Source of the DNA: Drosophila pseudoobscura
Lineage: Eukaryota; Arthropoda; Insecta; Diptera; Drosophilidae
Assembly: GCF_009870125.1 (NCBI RefSeq)
Contig: NC_046679.1
Span: 26,040,001-26,104,000, forward strand
Direction: 5' to 3'
Length of the DNA stretch: 64,000 nt
The notes under the pieces are model-generated. The model did no database searches and was not told the origin of the DNA. It saw nothing but the letters and a program-made list of their open reading frames with translations. A program made the translations under genes and the position numbers. Position 1 is the first letter of the stretch; every line of letters begins with the position of its first letter. Positions 45,078-57,900 of this stretch are shown here, one piece after another.

Positions 45078-46723
45078 CCCTCTAACACGTAAGAGTGCCT
45101 TGAGACACTTATTATATTATTCACATTAGTAAAAAAACTAAGAGCTTTTACATCATTTGAATATTTTTTGGCTGTTACTAACAAACACACCAATTACGTG
45201 AAGAAGCTTTGAAAGCTCTCAGAAGCTTTTAACGGTACTTTTTATTTCCATATGCACAGAACATGTGTTTTTTCCCGCGTCAAATTCGACCTGCGGCATT
45301 TTGTGTTTTGTTCTGCTTATAAAAGTTAATACATAAAACCAATCCAGTCCATAATTTTTTTCCAGAAAGGTAAGTTTATTTACTATCAAAATCAAGTTGC
45401 AGATATGCAAGTATTAGAAAAATGTGCGTTGTAGCAGAAAAATAGTGATAAGTGTCTTGAGACACTTTTGGGGTTCCACGCTATATTTTGTTGCTAGTAG
45501 CTTTTTCTCAACTACTTGCAGTTGTTGTGTTTTTTTTGTGTTTATTGTGTGATTTTTCTTAATAGAAATTGAAATATTAGAATAAATGGCAAAGCGGGTT
45601 CGTTACAAGTTGTCTGACTTGACTGATGAACAGTTGTTGGATTTGCTTGAGTCAGTACCGTCGGATGAGGAAGTGTCAAATGTATCAAGTGACGACGAGG
45701 ACGACGACCTTAATGTGGCAGAAGCTCTGACCACCGCTTTAGAGGATGCTAATACCGTTTCATTTATGGACACTAATGTTGACGATGTGCAAAATATAAC
45801 ACAATCTAAGTCTACCCGGGAAACCGTAAAAAGGCCTAGATCGCCATTGACAACTATTGAAGATTCTGGTGGCTTCAATGGTTTTGGTAAGCAAACATAA
45901 TTGCGATATGTTAAACAAAAGAGTAATAATTTATGTATAGGTATTGAATCAATAACAAAGGAGCCGACTAAAATGATATGGCGAAAGCAATGTATGCAGT
46001 TGAATGTCAATGACATAGCCTTTCGAGGAGACTCTACGCTGCCAGCTGAAATAATGGAGCTCAAGACTCCATTACAGCTATTTTTCTATTTTTTCGATTC
46101 AGAAATCTTGAATATGATCGTCGAGGAACAATGCGTGCGAATCGATTGCTGCTGGTCTGCTGGTATTTCAAACCAAAAACTATCCATGTCGTCCAATCAG
46201 TGGTTTCAATAATCGATCTTCACGAACAATCCAGTCACCATCCTGTCTGACAGAGCGGAGAATGCAGACTCTACTCTCTCAGCGACCTTCAAAGCTAGTG
46301 CTCAAACTAGGTGAAAAATCGAAGCATCCAATATCGGACTTGCGGTTTGACCAGCTAAATCATTTTCCGGATTGGTTGGGTCGAGAAAGTGAAAGAAGAT
46401 GGTGCAAGTACTGTAAAACTTCACAAACGCAGTGCGTTTGCACTAAATGCAATCTGCATTTATGTTGCTCAGCCAACAAAAATTGTTTTTCGGAGTATCA
46501 TAAAAATAAATAAAATTAAACTTCGCTATTGGGAAATGACTTTTTTATACTCAGAGCCCCAAGAGTGCCTACAGGCACTTATTCACTTTTTCTCACCTTA
46601 CAGGTAAACGAAAGCTTGTACACTCTTTTTAAGTACATATTTGAGTTCAGGAGCCGCAATTCACTATAGAAAAAATTATTTGAATTATTTTCTTCTATTA
46701 TTTTAGAAAATAGTCTTAGAGGG
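45078..46723 (+). mobile_element. PiggyBac transposon (Looper-like), internally deleted
   Basis: 1,646 bp with TTAA on both sides (45,074-45,077 and 46,724-46,727) and termini CCCTCTAA.../...TTAGAGGG. Subterminal palindromes occur at 45,091-45,110, 45,450-45,467 (AAGTGTCTTGAGACACTT, perfect) and 46,561-46,580. It carries a broken transposase gene. Confidence 0.85.
45586..46513 (+). pseudogene. PiggyBac transposase, catalytic core deleted
   Basis: The N-terminus (MAKRVRYKLSDLTDEQLLDL, acidic stretch) is encoded by 45,586-45,886. A GT-AG intron (45,887-45,940) removes the in-frame stop and joins to GIESITKEPTKMIWRKQC, then PLQLFFYFFDSEILNMIVEE, the start of the piggyBac DDE-type domain. The Asp-bearing catalytic middle is missing. 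After a frame change the C-terminal Cys-rich finger remains (46,400-46,510: RRWCKYCKTSQTQCVCTKCN, LHLCC, CFSEYH). It therefore cannot transpose by itself. Confidence 0.75.
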
Positions 46724-46842
46724 TTAAGTTTTCAAGTAAATGTTACCGCAACAGTGTGTATGGAATGCGCAACATTTCCCAGCCGGAAAAATACCGAATA
46801 CATTACCATTACTGTAACAAGTGTTACCATCCCATTGTTCAG

Positions 46843-47275
46843 CCAAAAACACTGCAACTACATGTAAAATGTAAAATATGGCATGTATTATTTGAATTTA
46901 GTACATATACAAAAAAGTAGATGGCGTATTATAGTTCCAAAAAGAAAAGTCAGTGCAGATAAGCTGAAATTTGAATTTATTGAATTTATGTTTTTCTTTT
47001 TAAAATTGATTTATTTGAGGATTTAAAACATTTCCAGACAACTAAGAACCATTTTGAGTCTTGGTTCCTCCAAAAACACTGCAACTACATCTAAAATGTA
47101 AAATATGGCATGTATTATTTGAATTTAGTACATATACAAAAAAGTAGATGGCGTATTGTAGTTCCAAAAAGAAAAGTCACTACAGATGAGCTGAAATTTG
47201 AATTTATGAATTTATGTTTTTCTTTTTAAAATTGATTTATCTAAGGACCATTTTGAGTCTTGGTTCCTTAAAGTA
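46843..47275. repeat. 227-bp tandem duplication
   Basis: Unit 1 (46,843-47,069) and unit 2 (47,070-about 47,275) share CCAAAAACACTGCAACTACA, AAATATGGCATGTATTATTT and ACCATTTTGAGTCTTGGTTCC, with few differences. Unit 2 lacks about 25-30 bp before ACCATTTTGAG. Confidence 0.8.
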
Positions 47276-49375
47276 AAATCTGTTCAAAATTTTTTAATTT
47301 TAATGATATTTTTACTTATACCAATAGATAATCGGCTCCAAAACAGGATGTACTTAACATTAGCTCCTGGAAATTACTTCAATTGCCGCCAACGTAAGTA
47401 AAGTTCATTACATCATTAAAATAAAGAATAGATAGTCGGCTTTGTTGAAGAACACAAAACGAGTGTCCGTTAGACGAGTGTTAATGAAAAGCTGAGCACC
47501 GACATCGGGACGCCGACATCCGTTGCATCCACATCCACGAAACGGAAAAACAGAATGACCATTTTTAGTATACTTTCATTGCCTCTGTGTGTTGCCACTG
47601 CAGCTGCACCAGCAATGAGCCGACCGCCGCCGGCTCTCCAATGACTCTTCGTCTTTGCATTCAAATCGAGCAATGGGCGATAGCGATGGCGATGACGATG
47701 ACGACAGAACCGCATCGTATGCATGTTGGTGCCCCAAGTCCCAATGCCAACTGACCAGCCAAAGTCTCCAAGCTATTTCCAATGTGCAGCACTCTGGCAG
47801 AGAGCTTGGCCACCACCAGTCCATCCAGTTATCCACTTGTTCAGCAAACATTTTGAGAGTATATACATTCCATCCATTTTGCGTCCCTGAGGACTATTAT
47901 TATATGGAATAGTAGATATTAAAATATAGAAAATGCTGTAGAATATGACGAATTTAAGTTTTAATTATTTCCAGAATATCTTTTAAAGAGTAAAGAATAT
48001 AACCAAATACTCGACCAAATTGACCATCATCCATATCAACTTAACATTATCTTTCTTGAGAGATAACTTTCAGTATTAGTTCAATTGTTCCAATCTGTCC
48101 CTCAAAATAATTCCATGATCCATTATTTAAGATCTTTCTAACAACTACAAGGTTTTCAAAACCTAAATTTCATTTGTTTTTAAACAAATAATTCTCAATA
48201 TTCTTTCTTAAATTTAGGAATCCCCTTAGATTTTGGTGGTAAATATTATGAAATTGAAGAGTCTAATTAGTTTGGCTTCCAGAAACCTCCCTCCATGGCA
48301 GTTATCCCCTAAAGATCTTTCGTTTTCACCTTCCCTATAAGCCACATCCAACCATCCCCCATTATCAGCCCCCGACGCGACGCGGTCCTATCTATCTATA
48401 TCTATAGAGCATTTCGTCCGTCGTTGCTTCCAGTGCGCCTGTATCGGTGACTATATATAAATTTGTATGTGTACGTACGGTTGTTGCACGACTGTATACG
48501 AGAATAGTATGCGTGTGTTGGTGCTTTCGTTCGTATTTGTACATACATATCTGCTGTGCGAGGCTCTGGCTCTGGCGATACTAACGAACGAACGAACTTC
48601 CCAAATGTCGGCGGCGTTTTTGTTGCTTTTTCTATATTTTCAGATTGTATGGCCAACGAGCGAATGGTGGTGCCAGGGACGGGTGCCAGGGTGGAGCGGT
48701 GGAGGGGCCAAAGTGGATGACGGCCTGACGACTGTTGGACTGGGGCTTGTCGAGGACGTTAGTTGTTGTGTTGGCCTGGCCTGCTAGCTGGGTTGGTTGG
48801 CTGGTTGGTCGGTGCGTTTGCGTGCCAAAAACCGAGCGATGGCAAAATTCATATACGGTTTATAGTGGAAACTATAAACAGCATGCAGGCAGCCAGCATT
48901 CCGTCCGGCAATGTTGAATTTTGGTTTCCTCACATTAGAGCTTGCTGCGAGACTGCGCAAAGGATTAAAGCCTATCGATATACCCAATAAAATTATGAGT
49001 TTAGTATCTAATTAGGATTAAAAAAATATATTTTAGAGCTTGTTTAGTTTCCTAAAAAAAAGTCAATAGGTTAATTACTTTTATCCAATGAATCTTTAGA
49101 AAGAGATCTGCTTCTAAGGATTTTCTAGGTGATTTCCTTACCTGACCAACTGTATCGCCAGAGATCCAAAATATCAATAGATATTCCCCTAAAGAAAAAC
49201 TGATTTCTAATAAATGCCCAAACCCTTGCGTAACCCAATCCATATTCAACCCATTTAAGCGATCCTTAACCAACCCAACCCAACCCACCCGTCTACCACA
49301 TTTCAAGCTCCAACCCCGTTTGAGTGGCCGCCTCGAACTGCATCGCGAGCTGACTGCGCACAAAATTTAACCAGA
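47276..49375. other. Start of the repeat-poor noncoding region
   Basis: No gene or transposon recognised. A TATATATAAA box-like sequence occurs near 48,452, next to CTATCTATCTATATCTATAG. ORFs here are chance frames in simple sequence. Confidence 0.35.
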
Positions 49376-50330
49376 AATTTAACAGAGCAGCAGAAACAGC
49401 GGACGGAGCCCACAACCAAACGAATGGTTCGCATTAAAGTTTATTTCGGTGGAGAAAAGGCAGAGACAGAGGCAGAGGCAGAGGCAGAAGCAGAAAGCAG
49501 CGGCACAGAAGGGAAAAAGCACACAGGCACACACACGAACAGAGCGAAAAGAAAAAGAAAACGAACAGAGATCCAGTAAAATTACGACAAGCAGAGCGGC
49601 AGTCGGATGAAGCGGGGAGGAAGAGGAGCCAGAGCCAGCAGAAACGACGGCAACGACAAAGCAAAAAGAAAACAAGAAACTCCGCAGCAGCAGCAGCGGC
49701 AGCAGTAGTAGTGGAAGAGAGGAGAAGTGAGAGAAGAGGAAGAATGAGGACTGTTTGAGAAGGGGAGAGCTAGGGCAGAGGAAAGAAGCAGCCACACAGT
49801 GTCTGTATGTACGACTGTTATATCTGTATACATGTCGTATACCAGTATGCCCTCGCGTGTGTGTGTGCGGTGGGGCGAAGGTGAATACGATGGCGTTCGT
49901 TGGCGTTGGTTGGCGCTGGTATAACAGCAGGCAAGACGGCGACGGCAACGACTGCAACGACGACGATGATGGAGGAAAAAATACGTATCAAATCAACGAC
50001 AGACCAACGAACCAGCGGAGTCCCACCAAAAATGCATAACGAAAAGCAAAAACAACTACAAAAACGAGGACGATGGCGACTGGCGACTCTTGCAACTGCA
50101 ACCAAGCACCGGCAACATCAGCAGAAACACTAGCAACAACGCAGGCACCAGACCAAGCCAAGAACAAGAAATGGAAATGGCAGAGGGCAAACCGAATAAC
50201 CGATACCTTATGAAAGCGATCGATCTACGAGGAACTAAGATGAGGCTGCCAAAGTTTTGGTGCGTACTCCACAATTATCTCTCCTATTCCACACTCACCA
50301 CCTAAGCAGCATGGAACATTTTGAATACCT
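49376..50330. other. Purine/CAG-rich leader-like sequence
   Basis: GAGGCA and GCAGCAGCAGC repeats, long ACAACGACG runs and no stable ORF on either strand resemble the long 5' leaders of fly neural or developmental genes. The transcription strand would be plus by base composition. This is inference only. Confidence 0.3.
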
Positions 50331-53300
50331 TCTCACTTGTAGAGTATTCCACATGAAACAGCGAATATCGCTAAAGTCGGAGTCAGAGTCAGAGACGCCT
50401 GACATCGTCGCACCGACTACTCTGAAAACACACACATGGAGAACTCAGAGCAACGTCCAACGAACAGGCAGCCAACCGACCCGACCCAACATTAAAGTTA
50501 AAGTAAAGTTGGAATTTGTGCCTCAACAGCCGCACTGTCCTCCGCTTCCCTACCCGGCCCATGGGCAATCTTCCTGCTTTTCGTATCCTCCCTCCAAGCC
50601 GCTTGTAGTAATCAGAATAAACGAAAATTCGCTTAAGCGTCGAACAGTGGTGCGAAATGCAATGGCCATGGCAAATGGAAAAAGTTCTAACCAAATGGGG
50701 AGTTTTTAAGAAACTATGTGGATGATGTTAGGATAATAGATATGAGTATGAGTAAAATTCTTATAGATCCTTTTTAAATCTCTAATTATAAGCTCTATTT
50801 ATTTTGCATATGTATATATATTTAAGAATTCATACAAAAATGATTCCCATTACTTCGATTTCGCAGAGATATATGGTTGGTCTCAACCTCCAACCCGTTA
50901 ACCACATCGTACCCTCAATTTGCCGACAATCTTTATCCGAAACCACACAACCAAAAGCTCGACCCACTGTCTCCTCTTCAAGCACTTCGTCAGCACTTCG
51001 GCAGTGGAGACGGTGCAGGGGAAAAGGCAAAGCGCAAATGTCAAGACAAACGAATGAACAGGCGAACCGAGCAACGAACGAACGTAAGAGCGAACGCAAC
51101 GGAACGAACGCCAAGGAGTGGGTGGTTGGCAGTGGCAGGCACAGCATTGAGTGCTAAGAGGGATAGGAATGGAGTTGGAGTGTAGTAGAGTGTGCGATGA
51201 CCCCCTACACACCAGTTCTCCTCTCTATCCATACGTTTTCTACCATTCATTTTGTTGCGATAAAAGACCACACCACTGTGACAACAACACATTTGCCGCT
51301 GCAGTAAGATCCAATGAGGGTTTCTCCCATTTGGAAGAACCAAAGCTGCTACTTCTTCTGTTGCTGCTGTCTCTATTAGACCGAAAGCTCAGTTGGTTCC
51401 AAAAGACAGACACAACCTGCAAAACAACAGCAACTATGGTCCAAAGGTGTACTTAGGCAAGGGGAGGAATTCCCAAAAGCGATGCCATATTACTTGCCAT
51501 GTTTAAGTTTTGAATGAGAGAGTACAGGCGTGACGTAGATGCAACAACACCTGGATACCTGGTTCTTATATGATGTACTTATACAAGGTGGTTTTATTTG
51601 TCAATGTCTCTTTTCTTCGGATTAATTTGTTTTCTACGCCGATCACCACTGGCCTATAATAGTGAAGGAGAGAGTCCTTTTGCTTATGTCCATTCTTGTT
51701 CATTCCGTTTTGTGACTCAGAGTTTTTCTTGGCTTCCACTTGGGGTGTTGTTGTGGGTCTCAAGCCAGACAGCGCATGGCCATCAGCGATGATGACGACC
51801 AGTTGCCATTTGCGCAACGCAACCGAAATAACACAAGCAGCAACAACTACAGGACACACTTGTACTCAACATTTCCTATCGATCCGATGTGTGTGCGGAC
51901 GAAAATAGCAGCTACCGTGGCTAAGGGGTGTGAGAGTGGGCGGACTTAAGAAGGAGCTATGCCAGAGGTAGAGAGTACTCTATGTAGATTGTTTGGGATT
52001 TCAGGTGGGTTAAGTCTTTTGGTGATGGGATTTCAGATGCATTAAGTCTAGAGGGATCTCTTGTGTATCTTTTGGTTCCCTTAGAGGTAGCTCTATAAAG
52101 AATAGATTTACGATTGGTATACCAATTTTCTATAATATTAAGAATATTGTCTTGTGAGACCAAGTGATCCTTAAAATTAATTCTGTCTTAAACACATTTA
52201 AAAGTCTTATGGAATAATTTAATTTAGTTTATCGATTTTACAAATAAAAAACCGATATTCCATCAAAATATCATTAGAGATGGTTCTAACTTGACATTTC
52301 AATCAACAAACAATCGCACAATCAATAACTTTGATTATTGGATTGCCATCTGCTCGTAGACCGTTTAACGAGCCATTTTGATCGATTTCAAAATCGATAA
52401 ATCATCGGAGTACAAGTACCCATGAATTACAGCTATCTGTGTGTCTGTGGTGTGCCCCACTTAGAGTTGGTTCAATGGGGCCTAGCCCCTCCGTGGGATT
52501 GCCGTTTGGTTGAACCAATGCCAAGTCAACTGCGTGTAGTAGTACGAGTACTGCCATGAGATATGTATTTTTTGGGACGTTCCCAGACCCGACCTGAGTT
52601 GAGGCTCGGTTCGCTTTCGGTGGTTCGTCATCAGCCAAACAGCAGAGCGCAGAAAAAACATAGTAGTTTTTTCGGGTTTCTTTTCTCCTTTTTTTCTGAT
52701 GAAAGCGAAACAAGCGATAAAGGCAGAAAAAGTGTTGCCGATGCGTCACTGCGGACCGAAACGATTTCGGTAGACAAAAAGAAGTTATCGATGGCCATCG
52801 GCGTGGGTCTCAATCACGGCGCCACAGGACTCAAGGCTGCGCAGTGGGTGTGATCTTTGGGGACCCCATCAATGCGCCGCCGTCGCTGCTGGGTATATCC
52901 TTCCAGAAGCCGATGGCGCATAAACAGTCATCCCCCACTCACACACCCTTCCTCAAAAACACATCTGTGAAGCCCATCCTCATCTACAGTCCCCTTCCTC
53001 CATTCATTTAGGTTTCGTGGAGTCAAAGCAACAATAGTTTCTGTGGGTGGTTTTGGGTCGAAGAGAGTCCTTGCCTTGCTGTTGGGTAGATTGTGACCCC
53101 CCCACAGCTACGGCCGAATGCCTAAAAAGCCAAGGACCATATAGGGTGTCTAACCCTTAAAGGGGACCAGTTAAAGCGAAACTTTCGCGTAGAGTACCCT
53201 ATATAGCGGCACACATTTTGCAGGCCCGGTTCGCCTGTCAGTCGGTCGCGCACTTTGCCATTCCACGGCCCAAAAGGGGGAGAGGCACACAGCACTCGTT

Positions 53301-54170
53301 GAGGGTGAATGCTACTCGCTTGTCCTCCCCCAACCAGCCTCCCTCGCCCCCTCCCCATCTCCGTTGTCGTTTGTTTGTCACAATAGGGCAAAAGTTTCAC
53401 TGTAGCCGTTATGCGACCCACAGACACTACCACCTAGCCACTCCACCCCACCCCACGCCCATGGCCGGCTAAGGGCAAGAGCCCAAATATCTAACAGGCG
53501 GCAATCCACCACCCAGACACCCATCCTGCCACCACTGCCACAGCCATCACCCAGTCGCCATCGCCAGTGCCTCCCAATCAAGCCAACCACCCACTCTCAA
53601 CCATCCGCCTACCCCGCCGTCAGCCAGCCACCCACCACACGAGCTACGTTGTCGGCATAACGAACACCACACCAACACACATACAGCAACCAACAAAGAT
53701 TGGATTGACAAGGCACGGGGCATAGGCGAACAGAAGATGCCCTAGCCAAAGAGATTGGGAGGTAAAGATTGGAAAGGTAAAGCAGACAACTAGAAGGGAT
53801 TTAAAAATATACGGAATATAACTTTTGATGGTGAAAAGCAAGAACAGTCTCATTCCAGATATAGAATGCTATAGCTTCAGAATATATTAAGCTCTAGAAC
53901 TCGATAGAACTTAATATAATGAAAAGAATAGATAAACCCGCATAAATACATATTTTAATATACGTTAATAGATTTTAGATTACTCAGATAGAATTAATAA
54001 CTGCGCTAATATTGACTGCGCTATAAGACTGAAATAAATAAATACGAATTATCTGAAAGTATTAGATCAACCTATGGCCCTTAAATCTTTTCCTTCACAA
54101 TTCCAGCAAAAGAATTCCTTAGATTAAATCTACAATATCTTTTATTCCCATGTCATGGTTATATAGGGTA
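50331..54170. other. Noncoding, conserved-looking region
   Basis: No protein family recognised. The frames at 50,257-50,709 and 52,563-52,853 are open but lack any signature or splice context I can defend. 53,138-53,206 may fold (see findings). Confidence 0.35.
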
Positions 54171-56100
54171 TTACAAGAACTTCCACTGAAATGCGATGAG
54201 TCTATACATACACAAACGAATACAAATACAGTATATGTACACACACATATACACATGAAAGCTTAATGCTTTCTCGTTGTATGTTTCGCTGTATGTGTAT
54301 ACGAAACTTTTATTGTCAGCACAAACAGACATACACACATACGCACATACAACCACAGATACATAGAGCCAGAGCCCTGCTTGAGAGAAGGATAAAATGC
54401 TGCAAATTCACGGCAACAGCAGCAGAAGCAGCAGCAGAACGGGAGGATAGTGAGTGAGAGGGTGGGGCACACGGTACGTATACGTATCCATCAGATAGAA
54501 AAGGCATCGCGCAACAACGGCAGGCAGAAGCAGCCGCATGCTGAAATAATGAAGCAGCAAGGACTCGAAGCGACTCGGCACAGCACAGCCAAGGCAGCCA
54601 AGGCAGCCAAGGCGAAGAGGCATGGTACGGCAAGGATAGGATAGGATACGATGGATGTGGCAAGGATGGTAAGGATGGTAAGGATAGCAAAAGACAGCGG
54701 CAGTGGCAGGCAGCAGCCGTCGACTTGGCCTGGCCAGAATGAAAACGAAAATGGAAAATGCTGTGTACCGGGGGGTGGGGGGGGTGGTCTGGGGGTTTGG
54801 TCTGGGGCTGGGTCGTCGCATGTCTCTTTGTCTGTGTCGCCTCCTACCGCCCCCTGTCCCTGTCTCTCTGTGTGTGTGTCCTTCTCTCTTTCCCTCGTTT
54901 GCTGTGTGAAAGGACGACAAGGATATTGCGCACGAGGACAGGATGGCTGCCTGACTGCCTTGCCGTTGCCGTTGCCGTTGCCTTTCTACGACGTTGCCTC
55001 TCCCCAGCTACTTGCCTTGCCCTGCCTTGGTGTTGATGATGATTATAGAGATGCGCACAGATAGAACGAAGCTGAACCATGAGGACCAAGAGCCAGGACC
55101 CAACGCCAGTGCTTTTCGTTCGTTCGTTCGTTCATTTCATTTCCCAGTGAATTTCTTGTTCTTGTTGTTGTTGGGGAAAAGTCTAACACGCCAAGAATGT
55201 ACGTTGTTGTTGCTATTGCCGTAACGCTGCTGCTGCTGCCGCTCTATCCTGCTGCCTGCGCCATGTCCTGGCTGCCCCTTGTTTTTATACAAACAGCAGT
55301 GTGGAAGCAGTAGAAGCAGCAGCAGCATCTCTGAAGCTTCTATCAAAACTCCTGGTGGATGGGGCATTAAGTAGAAGAAGGAATTGATGTTGGGTTGGAT
55401 GGGTAGCAGGAAGGAGGAGGGAATGAGAATGGGAGTTGGGTTTTTGGAGCTTTTTTTTTGCCGGTAGCAACGACAGAGAATACGAAAAAAATATATTCCA
55501 CTAGAAATGTTTATTAAATTTCTTGCATTTAAGCTGCCGGACCGTCAAGCGCACAAACCCACGCAATTCATGCAAACAATCGAATGGGAGATCTAGCGGA
55601 AATATAGAGTATTATTTTCCAGAATTATGAGAGGATATTAGAGGGGGTAAGAGAGTTTTCGGATGATCTGCAAATGGAGTGCAGTATTTCAAGATTCGAA
55701 CGATCATTGCGTTCCGTACGTTTTTTGTTGAGGCATATGACTTATTCTTTCATCTCTTTAACAAGTAAATGCAGAGGCTTTTCTATATTTTCCAACAGCT
55801 GTATGCCCAAAGGATCACGATAGCAATTGATAATTATCATATGAAGTGTGTCCCTGCGGACAGGGGCATTTGTTTGTTGCAACAACCCTCTTTACGAGGT
55901 GCTCTTTATGATGACTGCGATATGATTTGGCAAAAATGTTTGAAACATTTGAAAGTCGGAAACCTGGTTATTTTTGGGAACAGATTGCTACAGCGATTTG
56001 ATATTTAAACGGAGATAGATTATAAAAACTTTGGCGGTTGTAGGGCATTGATTTTAAAGATCTTTGATTAAGTTCCTGGAGATCCCTTTGGAAATGGGAA
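54171..56100. other. Microsatellite-rich noncoding region
   Basis: Includes four units of the AAGGCAGCC type at 54,591-54,615, AGGATGGTA repeats near 54,660-54,690, four units of TTGCCG at about 54,958-54,982 and TTCGTTCGTTCGTTCG near 55,118. No gene recognised. Confidence 0.4.
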
Positions 56101-57160
56101 ACATTAATGGAAATACCCTTATGTTCCATTGAATTTCACCAGATCTTCAGGGTACTCTTCCTTTTCCCTTACTTTAGTCATCATAGAGATATCTTAACCC
56201 TTATATTTCTCTACATTTCTCTCCAAGTGGTAGTGTTGCATCCCACTCGCGCGCATCAATATTTATTGTCCGATTCTGGGGGCACAGGGGGCGCACGTTT
56301 AACATTCGGTAACATGACCCAATAATTGGTTTGGCTGTCCGGAAAACAAAGACTTGACCTGGTAAAAAGTTCTTTTTTGGGAGCACACGAATGCAGCAGC
56401 GCCCAGCAGGTGGCATGTGGTGGCATGTGTGCGGGTGATGCGACATGCAGTGCGGATGACACCTCTCGGAAGGTGGGGATTACTTGGAATACCTATACCT
56501 CACCTCTCGAAAGGAGTCCTGAATCTTCATTCTACTCTCATCACACTCTTTACTTATCCTTCCCCTCTCTCCCGATGCTTTACTCCAATTCTCAACGCTC
56601 CACGCACTCCTTAATCTCCCCCCTCTCATCCTACCACTAATTTTCCATTCTTCCCGCTTTCTCTATTAACATCCTTGCCCTCTCTCCATCTCGTAGTCGA
56701 CCGCCCACCGTGCGAAAGGTCAGCCATAGAAACCGCAATTTGGTTGAGCCTGGTCCTGCCTCTTTGCTCCTGCCTTTGTTTGGAGGCCCGCCTCCTGGCT
56801 GACGTTTTGGAGGCTGTCTGTGGCCCCCAGTGCGTGCGTTGCATGTGACCCATATACATAGACACAAACATGGACAAACAAACATGAACATACATCCACA
56901 CACAGATGCGCCCACAGACATGGACACATGGACAGAATGGACAGAATGGCTGTGTTCATTCATATAAGCCAAAACACTTCAACCTGCCCCCAAGCCACAC
57001 TACCACCCAGTGCTGGCCCCCGTGCTTCATCGCCTGCCACATGTCAAAGTGCGTTGAGGAGTTATGCAAATGTATGAAGGGTAGGAGAGGCATGCCACGA
57101 GGCTAGGTGTCGGCATATCCATTCCCCTCCCTCCCCATCCTCCCTCTCGAATCAGATTCC
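56101..57160. other. Noncoding, nothing recognised
   Basis: Pyrimidine-rich and ACA-rich tracts; chance ORFs only. Confidence 0.35.
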
Positions 57161-57169
57161 CCTCTGTCC

Positions 57170-57900
57170 TGTTGCCGTCTAGCAAACCGCAGCGGGGGTA
57201 GGAGCTGTGGCAGAGGACAACAATGCCATGCCACAAAGAGACTGCAGACAGGCGAGAAGGCGGCTCGACTCGACTCCACTCGTCTCCTTGCCGCGCTTTA
57301 ATCAGCGCTGCCTCTGTCTCTGCCGCTCCCAAGCGAAAGTTTCTGCTTCTGCTTCTGCTGCTGCAACTTCTTGGCAGGCAGCAATTTTGGTTTTTATTAT
57401 TTCTTTTTATATATGCGGCGCCGCCGTGAAAAGTGAAAAACTTTGCCAACCTCCCTCCTCCAGAACCCCTTCGCTTTGTTGCAAACTGCAGCGCCCGGAG
57501 AGAGAAGCAGCGCAGCGCGGGCAGCGAAGCTGGCAGAGCGGAGTGTAGTGCAATTGAGAAAAGCAAGCAGTGAAGTGACTTTAGCAAGCAGTAAAGAGAA
57601 GGCAGCACCGATTGCATTCAACAGCAGCCAGGCAGCGACGTTGACGTCAGCATCAAAAGCACCAAGCATCGCATCGGAGGAGCAGTGCCGTGGCGTATTT
57701 TCAATTTATGGTTTTGTATGCAGGCTTCAGACTCTCCCAAAACACGCATGTGTGAGAGCCAAAGCCAATGCACCCCGTTCATACATGTATATGTGCGAGG
57801 GCGAGTGGTGGTGTGGGTGCGTCGTCGTCTGGTGCTGCCTGCTGCTTCGTACGTTTGCTTTTAATACATTTTTCCAGCTGTTTTGACGCTGTTTCTAAAC
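57170..57900 (+). promoter_or_regulatory. Candidate promoter/5' leader with a CRE
   Basis: GC- and AGC-rich sequence rising from a T-rich stretch (57,388-57,412). A perfect CRE palindrome TGACGTCA lies at 57,642-57,649. GCAAGCAGT-type repeats between 57,560 and 57,600 look like transcribed leader. No Inr or TATA can be fixed, so this is a candidate only. Confidence 0.3.

Noticed and set aside
49379..49957. Long minus-strand frame (192 codons) rich in Leu/Phe/Cys
   Set aside because: It is the complement of GAGGCA/AGCAGC simple repeats, with low-complexity composition and no family pattern or splice context.
50257..50709. 150-codon plus frame considered as an exon
   Set aside because: No start context, domain, or adjoining exon. 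The RTQSN and PTRPN segments look like translated simple sequence.
52563..52853. Plus frame ending GVGLNHGATGLKAAQWV
   Set aside because: Looks somewhat protein-like, but lacks splice sites or a partner exon I could link, and I do not recognise it.
54408..54920. 170-codon minus-strand frame
   Set aside because: Built from the complement of microsatellites, and it overlaps other frames of equal length in both strands. No domain.
57027..57617. 196-codon minus-strand frame
   Set aside because: Compositional artefact of the AGC-rich leader-like block; no recognisable protein feature.
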